DNA from: an uncultured SAR86 cluster bacterium
Lineage (GTDB): Bacteria > Pseudomonadota > Gammaproteobacteria > Magnimaribacterales > AG-339-G14
Direction: 5' to 3'
DNA length: 64,000 nt
Assembly (NCBI GenBank): GCA_902525735.1
Contig: CABZIF010000006.1
Location: 24,601-88,600 of the forward strand
A model generated the notes under the pieces. It was not told the DNA's origin and ran no database searches. It worked only from the letters and a program-made list of their open reading frames with translations. Both the position numbers and the translations under genes were made by a program. Each line of letters begins with the position of its first letter. The first letter of the stretch is position 1. This document shows, one piece after another, positions 8,539-16,974 of the stretch.

Positions 8539-9884
8539 AGTCTCTCTAGAATAGCATGATGGATTTGATCAAATGATCCATTTGATAAGCATATGATATG
8601 AGTATTAGGTTCATTGAACTCAGGCAAAAAATTTAAGAATTCTCTAGTCCCGGAACAAGTTGAAAATTTTTTACTTTTTTCAGCTATTTTTTTTATTTGA
8701 TTTTGATTTTTTGAGAAAAGAAAAACGTTATCAGCGTCTTCAAGAGATTTGGGTATTGCTTCATCGTGGTATCCAGATGACATTGTGTTAGATCTCATTT
8801 CTAACAAGCAAATGATTTTCTGATCACCAACTTTTTTTCTTAAACCGTCCAAAGTGTATTTGATAGCAGTTGGATGATGAGCAAAATCATCGTAAACGGA
8901 GATAGAGTTTTTCTCCCCAATCATTTCCATTCTTCTAGCCGTTCCTTTAAATGCTGAAAGGGACTCTGAAATTTGTTTGTTCTTAAGTCCTAAAGAGGCG
9001 GCGATAATAAAAGTTGCCAAAGCATTTTTTTTATTATGCTCTCCAATTAAATTCCAATTTATTGACCCCTTAATTTTTTTATCGTGAAAGATGTCAAATG
9101 AAGAACATTCAGGATTTTTAATTCTGGCGTGCCAGCCCTTGCTCTTACCTACTGCATCAAATGACTCTTCTTTGCAATAAACACCCATCTCTAACAATTT
9201 TTTTATGTTTAAGTCATCAACTGGGTAAAATAGCTTTGCATCTTTAGGCAATGTTCTTAGTAAATGATGGAATTGTTTTTTAATGGCGTCTAAATCATCA
9301 AATATATCGGCATGATCGAATTCCAAATTATTAATCAATAAAGTTGACGGGCTATAGTGAATAAACTTAGAGCGCTTATCGAAAAAAGCAGTGTCATACT
9401 CATCGGCTTCGATAACAAAATATTTGTGTTTACCAAGATAAGCTGTTGAATCTAAATCTATTGCTCGACCGGCAATCATATAACCAATATCTAAACCCGC
9501 ATCAATCAGCACCTTAGCCAACATTGAAGATGTGGAAGTTTTGCCGTGCGTTCCACTGACTGCTATGACATGTCTATCTTCTAAAATTGATTCAGTAAGA
9601 AATTGTGGACCTGAGACAAACTTAAGTCTTCTTTTTAAGATTTCTTCCATCATTGGATTTCCTCTGGAAACAACATTTCCAATAACAAAGAGGTCGATGT
9701 CATCGGCTATATTTTTTACACTAAATCCTTGATCTACTTTTATCCCTTGTTCTGCCAGTACGTTGCTCATTGGAGGGTAAGCATTTTCATCGCAGCCAGA
9801 AACTTCGAAACCTTTTTGAACCGCTAATTGTGCAAGGCCTCCCATGAAGGTTCCACAAACTCCTAAGACGTAAATTTTCATCAT
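8535..9884 (-). CDS. mpl: UDP-N-acetylmuramate:L-Ala-gamma-D-Glu-meso-DAP ligase
   Basis: Murein-recycling ligase that joins the recovered tripeptide to UDP-MurNAc. The 449-residue product has the Rossmann-like start YVLGVCGTFMGGLAQLA, the ATP loop SGTHGKTSTSSMLAKVL near residue 110, VIEADEYDTAFFDKRSK, and YDDFAHHPTAIK, all characteristic of Mpl as against MurC. Two ATGs are adjacent at the start; either is possible. It is divergent from the phosphofructokinase gene across 47 bp. Confidence 0.94.
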   Translation of the reverse strand: MMKIYVLGVCGTFMGGLAQLAVQKGFEVSGCDENAYPPMSNVLAEQGIKVDQGFSVKNIADDIDLFVIGNVVSRGNPMMEEILKRRLKFVSGPQFLTESILEDRHVIAVSGTHGKTSTSSMLAKVLIDAGLDIGYMIAGRAIDLDSTAYLGKHKYFVIEADEYDTAFFDKRSKFIHYSPSTLLINNLEFDHADIFDDLDAIKKQFHHLLRTLPKDAKLFYPVDDLNIKKLLEMGVYCKEESFDAVGKSKGWHARIKNPECSSFDIFHDKKIKGSINWNLIGEHNKKNALATFIIAASLGLKNKQISESLSAFKGTARRMEMIGEKNSISVYDDFAHHPTAIKYTLDGLRKKVGDQKIICLLEMRSNTMSSGYHDEAIPKSLEDADNVFLFSKNQNQIKKIAEKSKKFSTCSGTREFLNFLPEFNEPNTHIICLSNGSFDQIHHAILERL

Positions 9885-9931
9885 GCTGATTATATCTTTT
9901 TCCAGAACTACTTTTTTCAGTTATATTTCTC

Positions 9932-11188
9932 ATGATGAATTCAAAAAAGAATGCTTTTTATGCCCAATCAGGTGGGGTTACTGCAGTAATTAATGCTTCA
10001 GCCTGTGGTGTCATCGAGACGGCTGCTAAATCAAAAAAGATCAGTAAAGTACTTTGCGGTGAGAACGGTATTCTTGGGGCATTAAATGAAAATTTAATTG
10101 ATACCTCAAAAGAATCAAAAACTACCATTGCTAAATTAAAAAATACACCTGGTGGTGCATTTGGTTCCTGTCGATTTAAATTGCAAGATCCAGTCAAACA
10201 AAAAAAAGAGTATGAACGTCTCTTTGAAGTTTTTGCCGCTCATGATATTAATTATTTTTTTTATAATGGCGGAGGCGATAGTCAAGACACAACCTATAAG
10301 GTATCTGAAATGGCTAAAAAGCTAAAGTTTCCTCTTCAGTGCATTGGTATTCCAAAAACTGTAGATAATGATCTGCCCTTTACTGATTGTTCGCCTGGTT
10401 TTGGTTCGGTAGCAAAGTATGTTGCAACTTCAACACTTGAAGCCGGATTGGATGTCAAAAGTATGGCCGCAACCTCAACGAAGGTCTTTATCTTAGAAGT
10501 TATGGGTCGTCATGCTGGTTGGATAGCAGCAGCATCTTGTTTAGCGTCATCTAATTCAGAAGACCCGCCTCATATTATCTTGTTACCAGAAGTGCCCTTC
10601 GAAAAAAATAAATTTCTCACTCAAGTAAAACAGACAGTAAGGAAAAATGGCTTTTGTGTAATTGTTGCTTCAGAGGGAACTCAGATGAAAAACGGTAAGT
10701 TTCTAGCAGATTCAGGATTAACCGATGCTTTTGGCCATAAGCAACTTGGCGGAGTGGCTCCAGTATTGTCAGGGATGATTTCAAAACTTGGTTTAAAAAA
10801 TCATTGGGCTGTGGCTGATTATCTTCAACGTTCAGCTAGACACATCGCATCTAAAACAGATTTAGATCAGGCATATGCAGTAGGAGAATTTGCAGTAAAA
10901 CTTGCTACTTCAGGAAAAACTGCAGTTATGCCAATTATAAAGAGAATAAGTGATGAGCCCTATAAATGGAAAATAGATACTGTATCTTTGAAGAAAGTTG
11001 CAAATGTAGAAAAAACAGTTCCAAAAAAGTTTATCTCAAAAAATGGTTTTAAAATTACATCTGCAGGGAGAAAATATTTAAGTCCTTTGATTCAAGGTGA
11101 AGCCCAAACTAATTTCAATCTTGGAATTCCTGATGTAGCTTTTCTAAAGAAAAATCTATTAAAAAAGAAATTAAAAAAGTTTAATTAA
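9932..11188 (+). CDS. Phosphofructokinase, PPi-dependent type
   Basis: Interconverts fructose 6-phosphate and fructose 1,6-bisphosphate. The key donor site reads NGGGDSQDT where ATP-PFK has GGDGS, so an Asp sits at the position equivalent to Gly104 of E. coli PfkA. GIPKTVDNDLPFTDCSPGFG carries Lys in place of Gly124. Both substitutions mark pyrophosphate as the phosphoryl donor, which makes the reaction reversible. MGRHAGWIAA is also typical. The length of 418 residues suits non-plant PPi-PFK. With fba, pgk and tkt elsewhere in the window it suggests PPi-linked glycolysis/gluconeogenesis. The donor is inferred from residues. Confidence 0.88.
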   Translation: MMNSKKNAFYAQSGGVTAVINASACGVIETAAKSKKISKVLCGENGILGALNENLIDTSKESKTTIAKLKNTPGGAFGSCRFKLQDPVKQKKEYERLFEVFAAHDINYFFYNGGGDSQDTTYKVSEMAKKLKFPLQCIGIPKTVDNDLPFTDCSPGFGSVAKYVATSTLEAGLDVKSMAATSTKVFILEVMGRHAGWIAAASCLASSNSEDPPHIILLPEVPFEKNKFLTQVKQTVRKNGFCVIVASEGTQMKNGKFLADSGLTDAFGHKQLGGVAPVLSGMISKLGLKNHWAVADYLQRSARHIASKTDLDQAYAVGEFAVKLATSGKTAVMPIIKRISDEPYKWKIDTVSLKKVANVEKTVPKKFISKNGFKITSAGRKYLSPLIQGEAQTNFNLGIPDVAFLKKNLLKKKLKKFN

Positions 11189-11303
11189 ATATACGACTTA
11201 ATTTCGTTAAAATTATTAATTCCTCATTTTTTTTTCAAAGCTTAAGTGCTAATCTTTATAGCCATTCTCAATGATGGGAATGGGGATTTCTTAAGGAGAG
11301 AAA

Positions 11304-12089
11304 ATGAGAAATATTTTAAAAATTTTATTGTCACTAACTTTACTGACGGTTTCTTCAATTTCGTTAGCTCAAGAACAAGCAAACGTAACACCAATGGAAT
11401 TTTACGCTAATTGTGAATTTCAACCTGGAAAAACAAAAGCTGATTTATATGATGTCATTGAGAAATGGAATAAATTTAACGACGACTCAAAAGATAAGTC
11501 TTATACAGCTTTTTTATTGACTCCAATTGCAGCAAGCAACATTGATTTTGAAAATACCCTTATTTGGATGGGTGTTTGGGATAATTTTGAAGGAATGGGA
11601 AATAGTCTTGAGAATTATTATGAAAATGGATCTGAAATTGCTGAAAGTTTTAACTCTGTATGGAAATGTAATAGTCATTCTTTTGCTGCAAGCTTGCTTA
11701 CTTATGAAGAAAATAGAAAGGATAATTACGCTGGTCCAAGAACTTCGGAGATTTTTTCTTTTTCGGATTGTTCAATTAATGATGGTGTAACATATGCGGA
11801 TCTTTTAAAAGCAGATGCTAAATACAGTGCTTTTCTAAAGAAATTAGAAAAAGAAGATCCAGTATTTAGAATTTTCCCTACGGCCGGTTTACCTCAAGAT
11901 TCAGATTTTGATTTCAAAATGATGGATATAAATTCTTCTTGGAGTCAAAGAGGAAAGGAGACACAAACCTTTGTAGATAATGGCGGTCCTCTAAAGCAAT
12001 TAGAAACTTATGGTTCAATGGTAAGTTGCGACAGCCCAAGAGTTTATCAAATGGAAAGGGTAAGATTAGGTAAGCCCTGGGTTAATTAA
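11304..12089 (+). CDS. Secreted two-domain protein of unknown function
   Basis: A 261-residue protein with a clear signal peptide (MRNILKILLSLTLLTVSSIS, cleavage near LA-Q at residues 21-23). The mature part is two copies of a roughly 100-residue unit. Cysteines at 37 and 122 are 85 residues apart, those at 156 and 242 are 86 apart, and both units share a T-x-ADL start and an F-x(n)-NG segment before the second cysteine. It is probably periplasmic with one disulfide per unit. A strong AAGGAGAG site precedes the ATG and a terminator follows, so it is monocistronic and likely well expressed. No known family is assigned. Confidence 0.8.
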   Translation: MRNILKILLSLTLLTVSSISLAQEQANVTPMEFYANCEFQPGKTKADLYDVIEKWNKFNDDSKDKSYTAFLLTPIAASNIDFENTLIWMGVWDNFEGMGNSLENYYENGSEIAESFNSVWKCNSHSFAASLLTYEENRKDNYAGPRTSEIFSFSDCSINDGVTYADLLKADAKYSAFLKKLEKEDPVFRIFPTAGLPQDSDFDFKMMDINSSWSQRGKETQTFVDNGGPLKQLETYGSMVSCDSPRVYQMERVRLGKPWVN

Positions 12090-12096
12090 TTTATTT

Positions 12097-12126
12097 AAAA
12101 AAGGCTTCTTATAGAAGCCTTTTTTA
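12097..12126. terminator. Bidirectional rho-independent terminator
   Basis: Perfect hairpin with arms AGGCTTCT (12102-12109) and AGAAGCCT (12113-12120), a 3-nt loop, an A-run on the left and a T-run on the right. It lies between two convergent genes and can end transcription in both directions. Confidence 0.92.
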
Positions 12127-12537
12127 TATTTTCTTTACAACTCCGCTAAAACTGAAAACAATTTCACCATCGCAGAATATTTTACCTGCGCCAAAGACTA
12201 AGGATTTAGTTGCTCTTGTTATTGACGTATGAACTTCGGCTAATGAATGTATTTTGGCAGGAGCGATGAATTCTGATCGAAAGCTTATTGTTGCCACATA
12301 TTTATCCCTTGAAGGCATCGAGGCAGAAGCTAACGAATAATCAGCAATACTCATTAGCATGCCTCCATGAGCAACATCAGCTGAATTACAATTTTCTTTT
12401 TTAATCCAAAATGCCATTATCAGATTGCCTTCTTCATCACGCCTATAAAAGCCTTCGCCAATGTTGCGAATATGGTGTTCAGTTTGATGGATAGGTTCAA
12501 ATCCTTCCGGAATGGGATATTTATTTTCTTTGGGCAT
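12124..12537 (-). CDS. PaaI-type hotdog-fold acyl-CoA thioesterase
   Basis: A 137-residue single hotdog domain. NSADVAHGGMLMSIADYSLA is the PaaI signature (HGG before the long helix, with an acidic catalytic residue in ADYS). It is likely to hydrolyse acyl- or aryl-CoA in the cytoplasm; the substrate is unknown. It is divergent from an acyl-CoA dehydrogenase gene across about 50 bp, which suggests linked acyl-CoA metabolism. Its 3' end lies inside the T-run of the shared terminator. Confidence 0.85.
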   Translation of the reverse strand: MPKENKYPIPEGFEPIHQTEHHIRNIGEGFYRRDEEGNLIMAFWIKKENCNSADVAHGGMLMSIADYSLASASMPSRDKYVATISFRSEFIAPAKIHSLAEVHTSITRATKSLVFGAGKIFCDGEIVFSFSGVVKKI

Positions 12538-12559
12538 GTCGATATTTTAACTCAATGTG

Positions 12560-12565
12560 TATAAT
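12560..12565 (+). promoter_or_regulatory. -10 box (TATAAT) for the acyl-CoA dehydrogenase gene
   Basis: A consensus TATAAT lies 24 bp before the chosen ATG in the intergenic region shared with the divergent thioesterase gene. No good -35 hexamer is seen at 16-18 bp, so this is a tentative promoter. Confidence 0.45.
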
Positions 12566-12588
12566 TGCTCGCAAAATTAAAAAAAATT

Positions 12589-13755
12589 ATGGATTTCAAA
12601 CTAACACCAGAACAACTAGAACTACAAAAAGTTGCACGAGAATATGCGCAAAATGAGCTACCAGCTTTAGCAAATGAATTGGAAGAAACAGGCGATCCTG
12701 TCCCTAAAGACGCCTTAATGAAAATTGGTGAGATGGGTTTTCTTGGCGTCAATACACCTACCGAATATGGTGGTCAAGGTCTTACAAATTTAGAAGCAAT
12801 TATTATTTTAGAAGAATTTGGAAAAATCTCTTCTGCAGTTGGCTGGCCAGTTTTTGAAGCAAATGCTGGGCCTGTAAAAGTTCTACAACATTTTGCAACT
12901 GACGCTTTAAAAGAGAGGGTTATCCCCAAAGTTTGCAGCGGTGAAATGGTTGTCGCCGTGAGTATGTCTGAACCAGGAGCGGGTACTGGATTGACCGACT
13001 TGAAAACTAAGGCAGAAATAAAAGGCGACAAAATTGTTATCAATGGAAATAAGCGCTGGTGTTCTGGTGCTGGTCATTCTGATGGCTATGTAGTCTACGC
13101 AAGAATGTCAGATGCTCCGGCAGCTAAAGGCATTGGAGCGGTATTTGTGGATATTGATACTCCTGGTTTGACTTTTGGAAATAATGAAAACCTCATGGGT
13201 TGGCGAGGGATACCCTCTGCAGATATTTATTTTGATAACGTTGAGGTGCCGATTGAAAACCTTCTCGTAGAACCTGAAGATGGCTTTAAAAAGCTCATGG
13301 AGACTTTTGATTTAGAAAGATGTGGAAATGCCACAATGGCTCTCGCTCAAGCTTCTTCTGCCTTGGACTATGTTCAAAATTATGTCCAAGAAAGAGAACA
13401 GTTTGGAAAACCCATTGTTGATTTTCAAGCTGTCCAAATCAAATTAGCTGATATGTTGATGAAGGTTGAAGCTTCTCGTCTGTTAATCCATCGTGCGGTA
13501 TTTAATGCGGCAAACGGACTGCCTGACATTTTAGAATCAAGCTCTGCAAAATGTTTTGCTAATGAAATTTCCAGAGAAGTTACAACAACCGCGATGCAAT
13601 TAATGGGCGGTTATGGTTTTAATAAAGAATATGGCATGGAGCGCAAAGTAAGAGATTCTTTTGGATGGGGAATTGCAGGCGGCACAATTGATGTGCAGAA
13701 AGTCAATATCGCTTCAGCTATGATTGGTCGCAGATTTAATCAAAGAGCAAAGTAA
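12589..13755 (+). CDS. Acyl-CoA dehydrogenase
   Basis: FAD-dependent alpha,beta-dehydrogenase of acyl-CoAs. Visible motifs are VAVSMSEPGAGTGLTDLKTK (FAD/substrate loop), KRWCSGAGHSDGYVVYAR, RCGNATMALAQASSALDYVQ and the C-terminal QLMGGYGFNKEYGMER. I start at the ATG 12589 (MDFKLTPEQLELQ, the usual family N-terminus) rather than the in-frame TTG at 12565. A TATAAT -10 box lies at 12560-12565, which the longer start would place inside the coding region. The chain length specificity is not determinable. Its 3' end is 2 bp from the convergent DUF2244 gene. Confidence 0.92.
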   Translation: MDFKLTPEQLELQKVAREYAQNELPALANELEETGDPVPKDALMKIGEMGFLGVNTPTEYGGQGLTNLEAIIILEEFGKISSAVGWPVFEANAGPVKVLQHFATDALKERVIPKVCSGEMVVAVSMSEPGAGTGLTDLKTKAEIKGDKIVINGNKRWCSGAGHSDGYVVYARMSDAPAAKGIGAVFVDIDTPGLTFGNNENLMGWRGIPSADIYFDNVEVPIENLLVEPEDGFKKLMETFDLERCGNATMALAQASSALDYVQNYVQEREQFGKPIVDFQAVQIKLADMLMKVEASRLLIHRAVFNAANGLPDILESSSAKCFANEISREVTTTAMQLMGGYGFNKEYGMERKVRDSFGWGIAGGTIDVQKVNIASAMIGRRFNQRAK

Positions 13756-13757
13756 GC

Positions 13758-14246
13758 TTAAGCAGTTCTTAATTCTTGGATAATTTCATCCATCTTTTCA
13801 ATAAGAATTTTTTTATCTTCTTCTGTTAGGAAATCTCCTATCGGCACTCTTTCACCTTTTGAAGAGATAACTATATGCAGCGGATACCAGGGGTGAGTGG
13901 CCTTTTCAACAAATACATAAGCCCACTCTCTGACAAATTCTGTTGTTGTTTCTGGTCTCAATCTACCTTTTTCGATAATTAATTTTTCAGGAGTGAATGT
14001 AAGAATTTCTTTTCTATTTGCATCTTTGAAAACAAAATATAAAGCAGTAAGAACTAGTAAAATCTCTAAGCCAGCAAAAGGCAAAATAATAGGTGCTCCA
14101 ACATACAAAAATCCCAAAGCTATTATGGTTAAAGGCACAGAAACTAAAAAAACAAATATTAAATTACCACGCCAAGAAATCGAACGATTAGGGGTGATTG
14201 AAACTCTAAAAGAATTATCAGAGTTGAGACGATCTGCTATAACCAT
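13758..14246 (-). CDS. DUF2244 inner-membrane protein
   Basis: A 162-residue protein with two adjacent hydrophobic segments (about residues 28-47 and 51-72) following an N-terminal FRVSITPNRSISWRGN. A C-terminal soluble beta-rich domain includes REWAYVFVE and HPLHIVISSKGERVPIGDFL. This layout matches the DUF2244 family of proteobacteria, whose function is unknown. It is divergent from argD. Confidence 0.75.
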   Translation of the reverse strand: MVIADRLNSDNSFRVSITPNRSISWRGNLIFVFLVSVPLTIIALGFLYVGAPIILPFAGLEILLVLTALYFVFKDANRKEILTFTPEKLIIEKGRLRPETTTEFVREWAYVFVEKATHPWYPLHIVISSKGERVPIGDFLTEEDKKILIEKMDEIIQELRTA

Positions 14247-14300
14247 GTTTTAATAATACTTTAAAAGTCATTATGACTATTCTAAAAAAAATTATATTTA

Positions 14301-15494
14301 ATGAAAAAAAATAATTCTATTGATAGAACGGCATTGATGCCAAATTATGCCCCTGCAGAATTTATTCCTGTCAAAGGAAAAAAATCTATTCTTTGGGATG
14401 ATAAAGGCAAAGATTATGTAGATTTTGGAGGAGGCATTGCCGTCACATGCCTCGGGCATTCTCATCCCGCACTAAATAAAGTTCTCAAAGAACAATCGAC
14501 AAAACTTTGGCATGTAAGCAATTACTTATATAACAAGCCGGCTTTAGAGCTTAGCGAAATGTTAGCCAAAAAAACTTTTGCAGATAAAGTTTTTTTCTCA
14601 AATTCAGGAAATGAAGCAAATGAAGCAGCAATAAAACTAGCTCGAAAATATTATTATGATCAAAAAAGACCTGAGAAACATGAAATTATAGTCTTTACTA
14701 AAGCTTTTCATGGTCGATCCATGCTGAACATTACTGCAGGTGATTCTGAAATTCAGAAAACTGGATTTGGGCCGCTTTTGAAAGGTTTCAAAAGAGCTAC
14801 TTTCAACGACCTAAAATCAGTAAAAAAAGTAATAAGCAAAAGAACTGCAGCAATTTTTGTTGAACCAATCTTAGGAGAATCGGGAATAATTAGAGCAGAA
14901 AATCCTTTCTTGGAAGGGCTAAGAAAGTTAGCAGACGCTAATGACTGTCTGCTTATCTTTGACGAAGTACAAAGCGGTATTGGTCGAACTGGATCGCTAA
15001 TGGCATATATGGGATATGGAGTCACGCCAGATATTTCAACTTTAGCAAAAGGCTTAGGGGGAGGAATTCCAATTGGCGCTACTCTCACAACAACTAAAAT
15101 CGCGCAAGCTTTTCAACCTGGAACGCATGGCAGCACTTTTGGAGGCAATCCTTTAGCCTGTGAAGTTGCTAAGAAAGTAGTAGAAATAATTTCGACTAAA
15201 AAAGTCTTAACTGGAGTTGTGGAAAAAACCATTAAATTTAATAAAGAACTGAAAAGAATATCCGAAAAATATAATTTGTTTAGCGACGTTAGATCTGCAG
15301 GTCTTTGGATTTGTTGTGATTTTAAAAAATTAAAATCCGTAGATGTTATAAATGAATGCTACAAAAAAAGATTAATTCTTGTTCAGGCCTCTGGTGATAA
15401 AACAATTAGATTAGCTCCATCCTTAATTATTGAGGACTCAGAAATAGGTGAAGGTTTTAAAAGATTTGAAAGGGCAATAAAAAAATTAGTTTAG
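14301..15494 (+). CDS. argD: Acetylornithine/succinyldiaminopimelate aminotransferase
   Basis: PLP-dependent class III aminotransferase of arginine (and often lysine) synthesis. The 397-residue product has DFGGGIAVTCLGHSHP, FSNSGNEANEAAIKLARKYY, the PLP-binding LIFDEVQSGIGRTG and the Schiff-base lysine in STLAKGLGGGIPIGA, followed by GTHGSTFGGNPLAC. ArgD is the best match; ornithine or 4-aminobutyrate aminotransferases are less likely on length and motif. The stop overlaps the convergent M48 gene by 4 bp. argH lies elsewhere in the window. Confidence 0.9.
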   Translation: MKKNNSIDRTALMPNYAPAEFIPVKGKKSILWDDKGKDYVDFGGGIAVTCLGHSHPALNKVLKEQSTKLWHVSNYLYNKPALELSEMLAKKTFADKVFFSNSGNEANEAAIKLARKYYYDQKRPEKHEIIVFTKAFHGRSMLNITAGDSEIQKTGFGPLLKGFKRATFNDLKSVKKVISKRTAAIFVEPILGESGIIRAENPFLEGLRKLADANDCLLIFDEVQSGIGRTGSLMAYMGYGVTPDISTLAKGLGGGIPIGATLTTTKIAQAFQPGTHGSTFGGNPLACEVAKKVVEIISTKKVLTGVVEKTIKFNKELKRISEKYNLFSDVRSAGLWICCDFKKLKSVDVINECYKKRLILVQASGDKTIRLAPSLIIEDSEIGEGFKRFERAIKKLV

Positions 15495-16243
15495 TTTTTT
15501 ATAAATTCCTTATAAGTTTCGTTAAACCTCGCCAATCTTTCAGGGCCCGTTGGGTGAGTATCAAAAAAAGTTGACCGATCATCTCTTTCTGATTTTTGCG
15601 CCATTCTAATAATGATATTTCTTGCTTCCAGCAAATCATATCCAGAATCTTTTAAGATCAACAAAGAAAAATAGTCTGCCTCTTTTTCTTGATCCCTAGA
15701 AAAAACCAAAGATCCAAACCTTGCTCCTAAGTCTGTAGTTTGAGAAATTAAATCGTCGGATCCGTCTATGACACTCCCTAAAACCCTTCCAGCCAAACTA
15801 CCCAGTAAAATATTCCTTTGTGCATTGGCGACATGATTGCCTAAGTGATGAGCTATTTCATGAGCAATTACAAATGCTACTTCTTCTTCAGAAGCAACGC
15901 CATTCATTAAGCCTTTTGTATAAGTAATTGTATTTCTTCCAGATGCAAAAGCATTAAACATATCATCATCTAGGTAATTTACTTTCCAATTGCATCTGAC
16001 ATCAGGAATGTTATTTTCATCACACCATTTATCTGTAACTGGTGAAATCTTTTCAATGATATCTTCGACTAATACTACGGATTCTTTTCTTGTTCTTTCA
16101 ACAGGTTCATCGAGTTCTGTATTTTTTATAATCGCAATGGCTTCGTCAATTTGAGTTTGATCTAGCTCCTCAAAAGTAGTTCCTGGAGCCACGCAACTAA
16201 CAAGAAAAAAAAGGATTAATGAAAGAAATAAACTTCTAATCAT
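15491..16243 (-). CDS. M48-family metalloprotease lipoprotein
   Basis: A 250-residue lipoprotein with a lipobox (FFLVSC, Cys about residue 17), so it is membrane-anchored and likely periplasm-facing. The zinc site HEIAHHLGNH and the downstream third ligand in KEADYFSLLIL define M48 peptidases of the LoiP/YcaL group. The C-terminal DTHPTGPERLARF is also typical. It probably takes part in envelope protein quality control. The VOC gene lies 8 bp upstream of it on the same strand. Confidence 0.9.
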   Translation of the reverse strand: MIRSLFLSLILFFLVSCVAPGTTFEELDQTQIDEAIAIIKNTELDEPVERTRKESVVLVEDIIEKISPVTDKWCDENNIPDVRCNWKVNYLDDDMFNAFASGRNTITYTKGLMNGVASEEEVAFVIAHEIAHHLGNHVANAQRNILLGSLAGRVLGSVIDGSDDLISQTTDLGARFGSLVFSRDQEKEADYFSLLILKDSGYDLLEARNIIIRMAQKSERDDRSTFFDTHPTGPERLARFNETYKEFIKN

Positions 16244-16251
16244 TAGTTGGC

Positions 16252-16938
16252 TTATTTAAATTTTTTCCTCATATTCATTACCGCTTCCATTCCAAAAACC
16301 GGTTTTTTACCCTCAGGCACAGTATTTCCTTTTACGATTAATTCTTCAAAGGTTGCGCCATTTTTAAACATTTCATAAAGCACTTCTATATCCATATTCG
16401 TTCCCACTGGCTCTTCAATAAAATCTGGCGCAATATTAGATTTGAATTCAGCTTCGTTTCGCCAGTGCTCAAAAAATATTTCGACTAAGTGACCATCTGG
16501 GTCTTTGTAGTACATCCCAGTTATCCATCCATGATTAATTGTCCAGTGCGGTTCTATGCCGTTATTTTTTGCATTTTGATAAAACTCAAACCACTTATCT
16601 ATTGGATTTAACAAATATGAAATGTGATCTAGTCCTACTGTATCTGGAAGATTTTTATTCATCCAATTTTTGACTTTGATGATTAATCTTGGGATAAAAC
16701 CAACTCTCTCCAAAACAGGGGAAGTGTTAGCAATTGCTACTCTATGATGTTCTTGATCAAAAGCTAAAAAAGTAATTTGATCGCTTTCGTAAAGTGCCTC
16801 ACACCCAAATAATCTAGTGTAAAAATCTACCATTTTTTCATATTGCATTGTCTTCCAAGCAACGTGATGAAAAGCATCAGGTGGAAAATCTGATTTATAA
16901 TTTTTGTATAAATCTAAGTTTAAAACTGGTTTTGACAT
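16252..16938 (-). CDS. VOC-superfamily (glyoxalase/extradiol dioxygenase-like) protein
   Basis: A 228-residue protein with one recognisable VOC module. HHVAWKTMQYEKMVDFYTRL opens it, LDHISYLL marks the second half, and GMYYKDPDGHLVEIFFEHW closes it. The His and Glu residues are arranged as in Fe-dependent extradiol dioxygenases and glyoxalases. The C-terminal 60 residues are outside the domain. The reaction is unknown; aromatic or quinone-like substrates are possible. Confidence 0.75.
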   Translation of the reverse strand: MSKPVLNLDLYKNYKSDFPPDAFHHVAWKTMQYEKMVDFYTRLFGCEALYESDQITFLAFDQEHHRVAIANTSPVLERVGFIPRLIIKVKNWMNKNLPDTVGLDHISYLLNPIDKWFEFYQNAKNNGIEPHWTINHGWITGMYYKDPDGHLVEIFFEHWRNEAEFKSNIAPDFIEEPVGTNMDIEVLYEMFKNGATFEELIVKGNTVPEGKKPVFGMEAVMNMRKKFK

Positions 16939-16974
16939 TTACGTCTCCTATTATTCAAAAGAGTATATCTCAAC

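Noticed and set aside
11240-11275. Hairpin CCATTC/GAATGG before the secreted-protein gene as a terminator or riboswitch
   Set aside because: Only 6 bp of stem with a 10-nt loop and no T-run; may simply be chance leader structure.
12565-12588. Upstream TTG start for the acyl-CoA dehydrogenase
   Set aside because: It overlaps the TATAAT -10 box and adds residues not conserved in the family.
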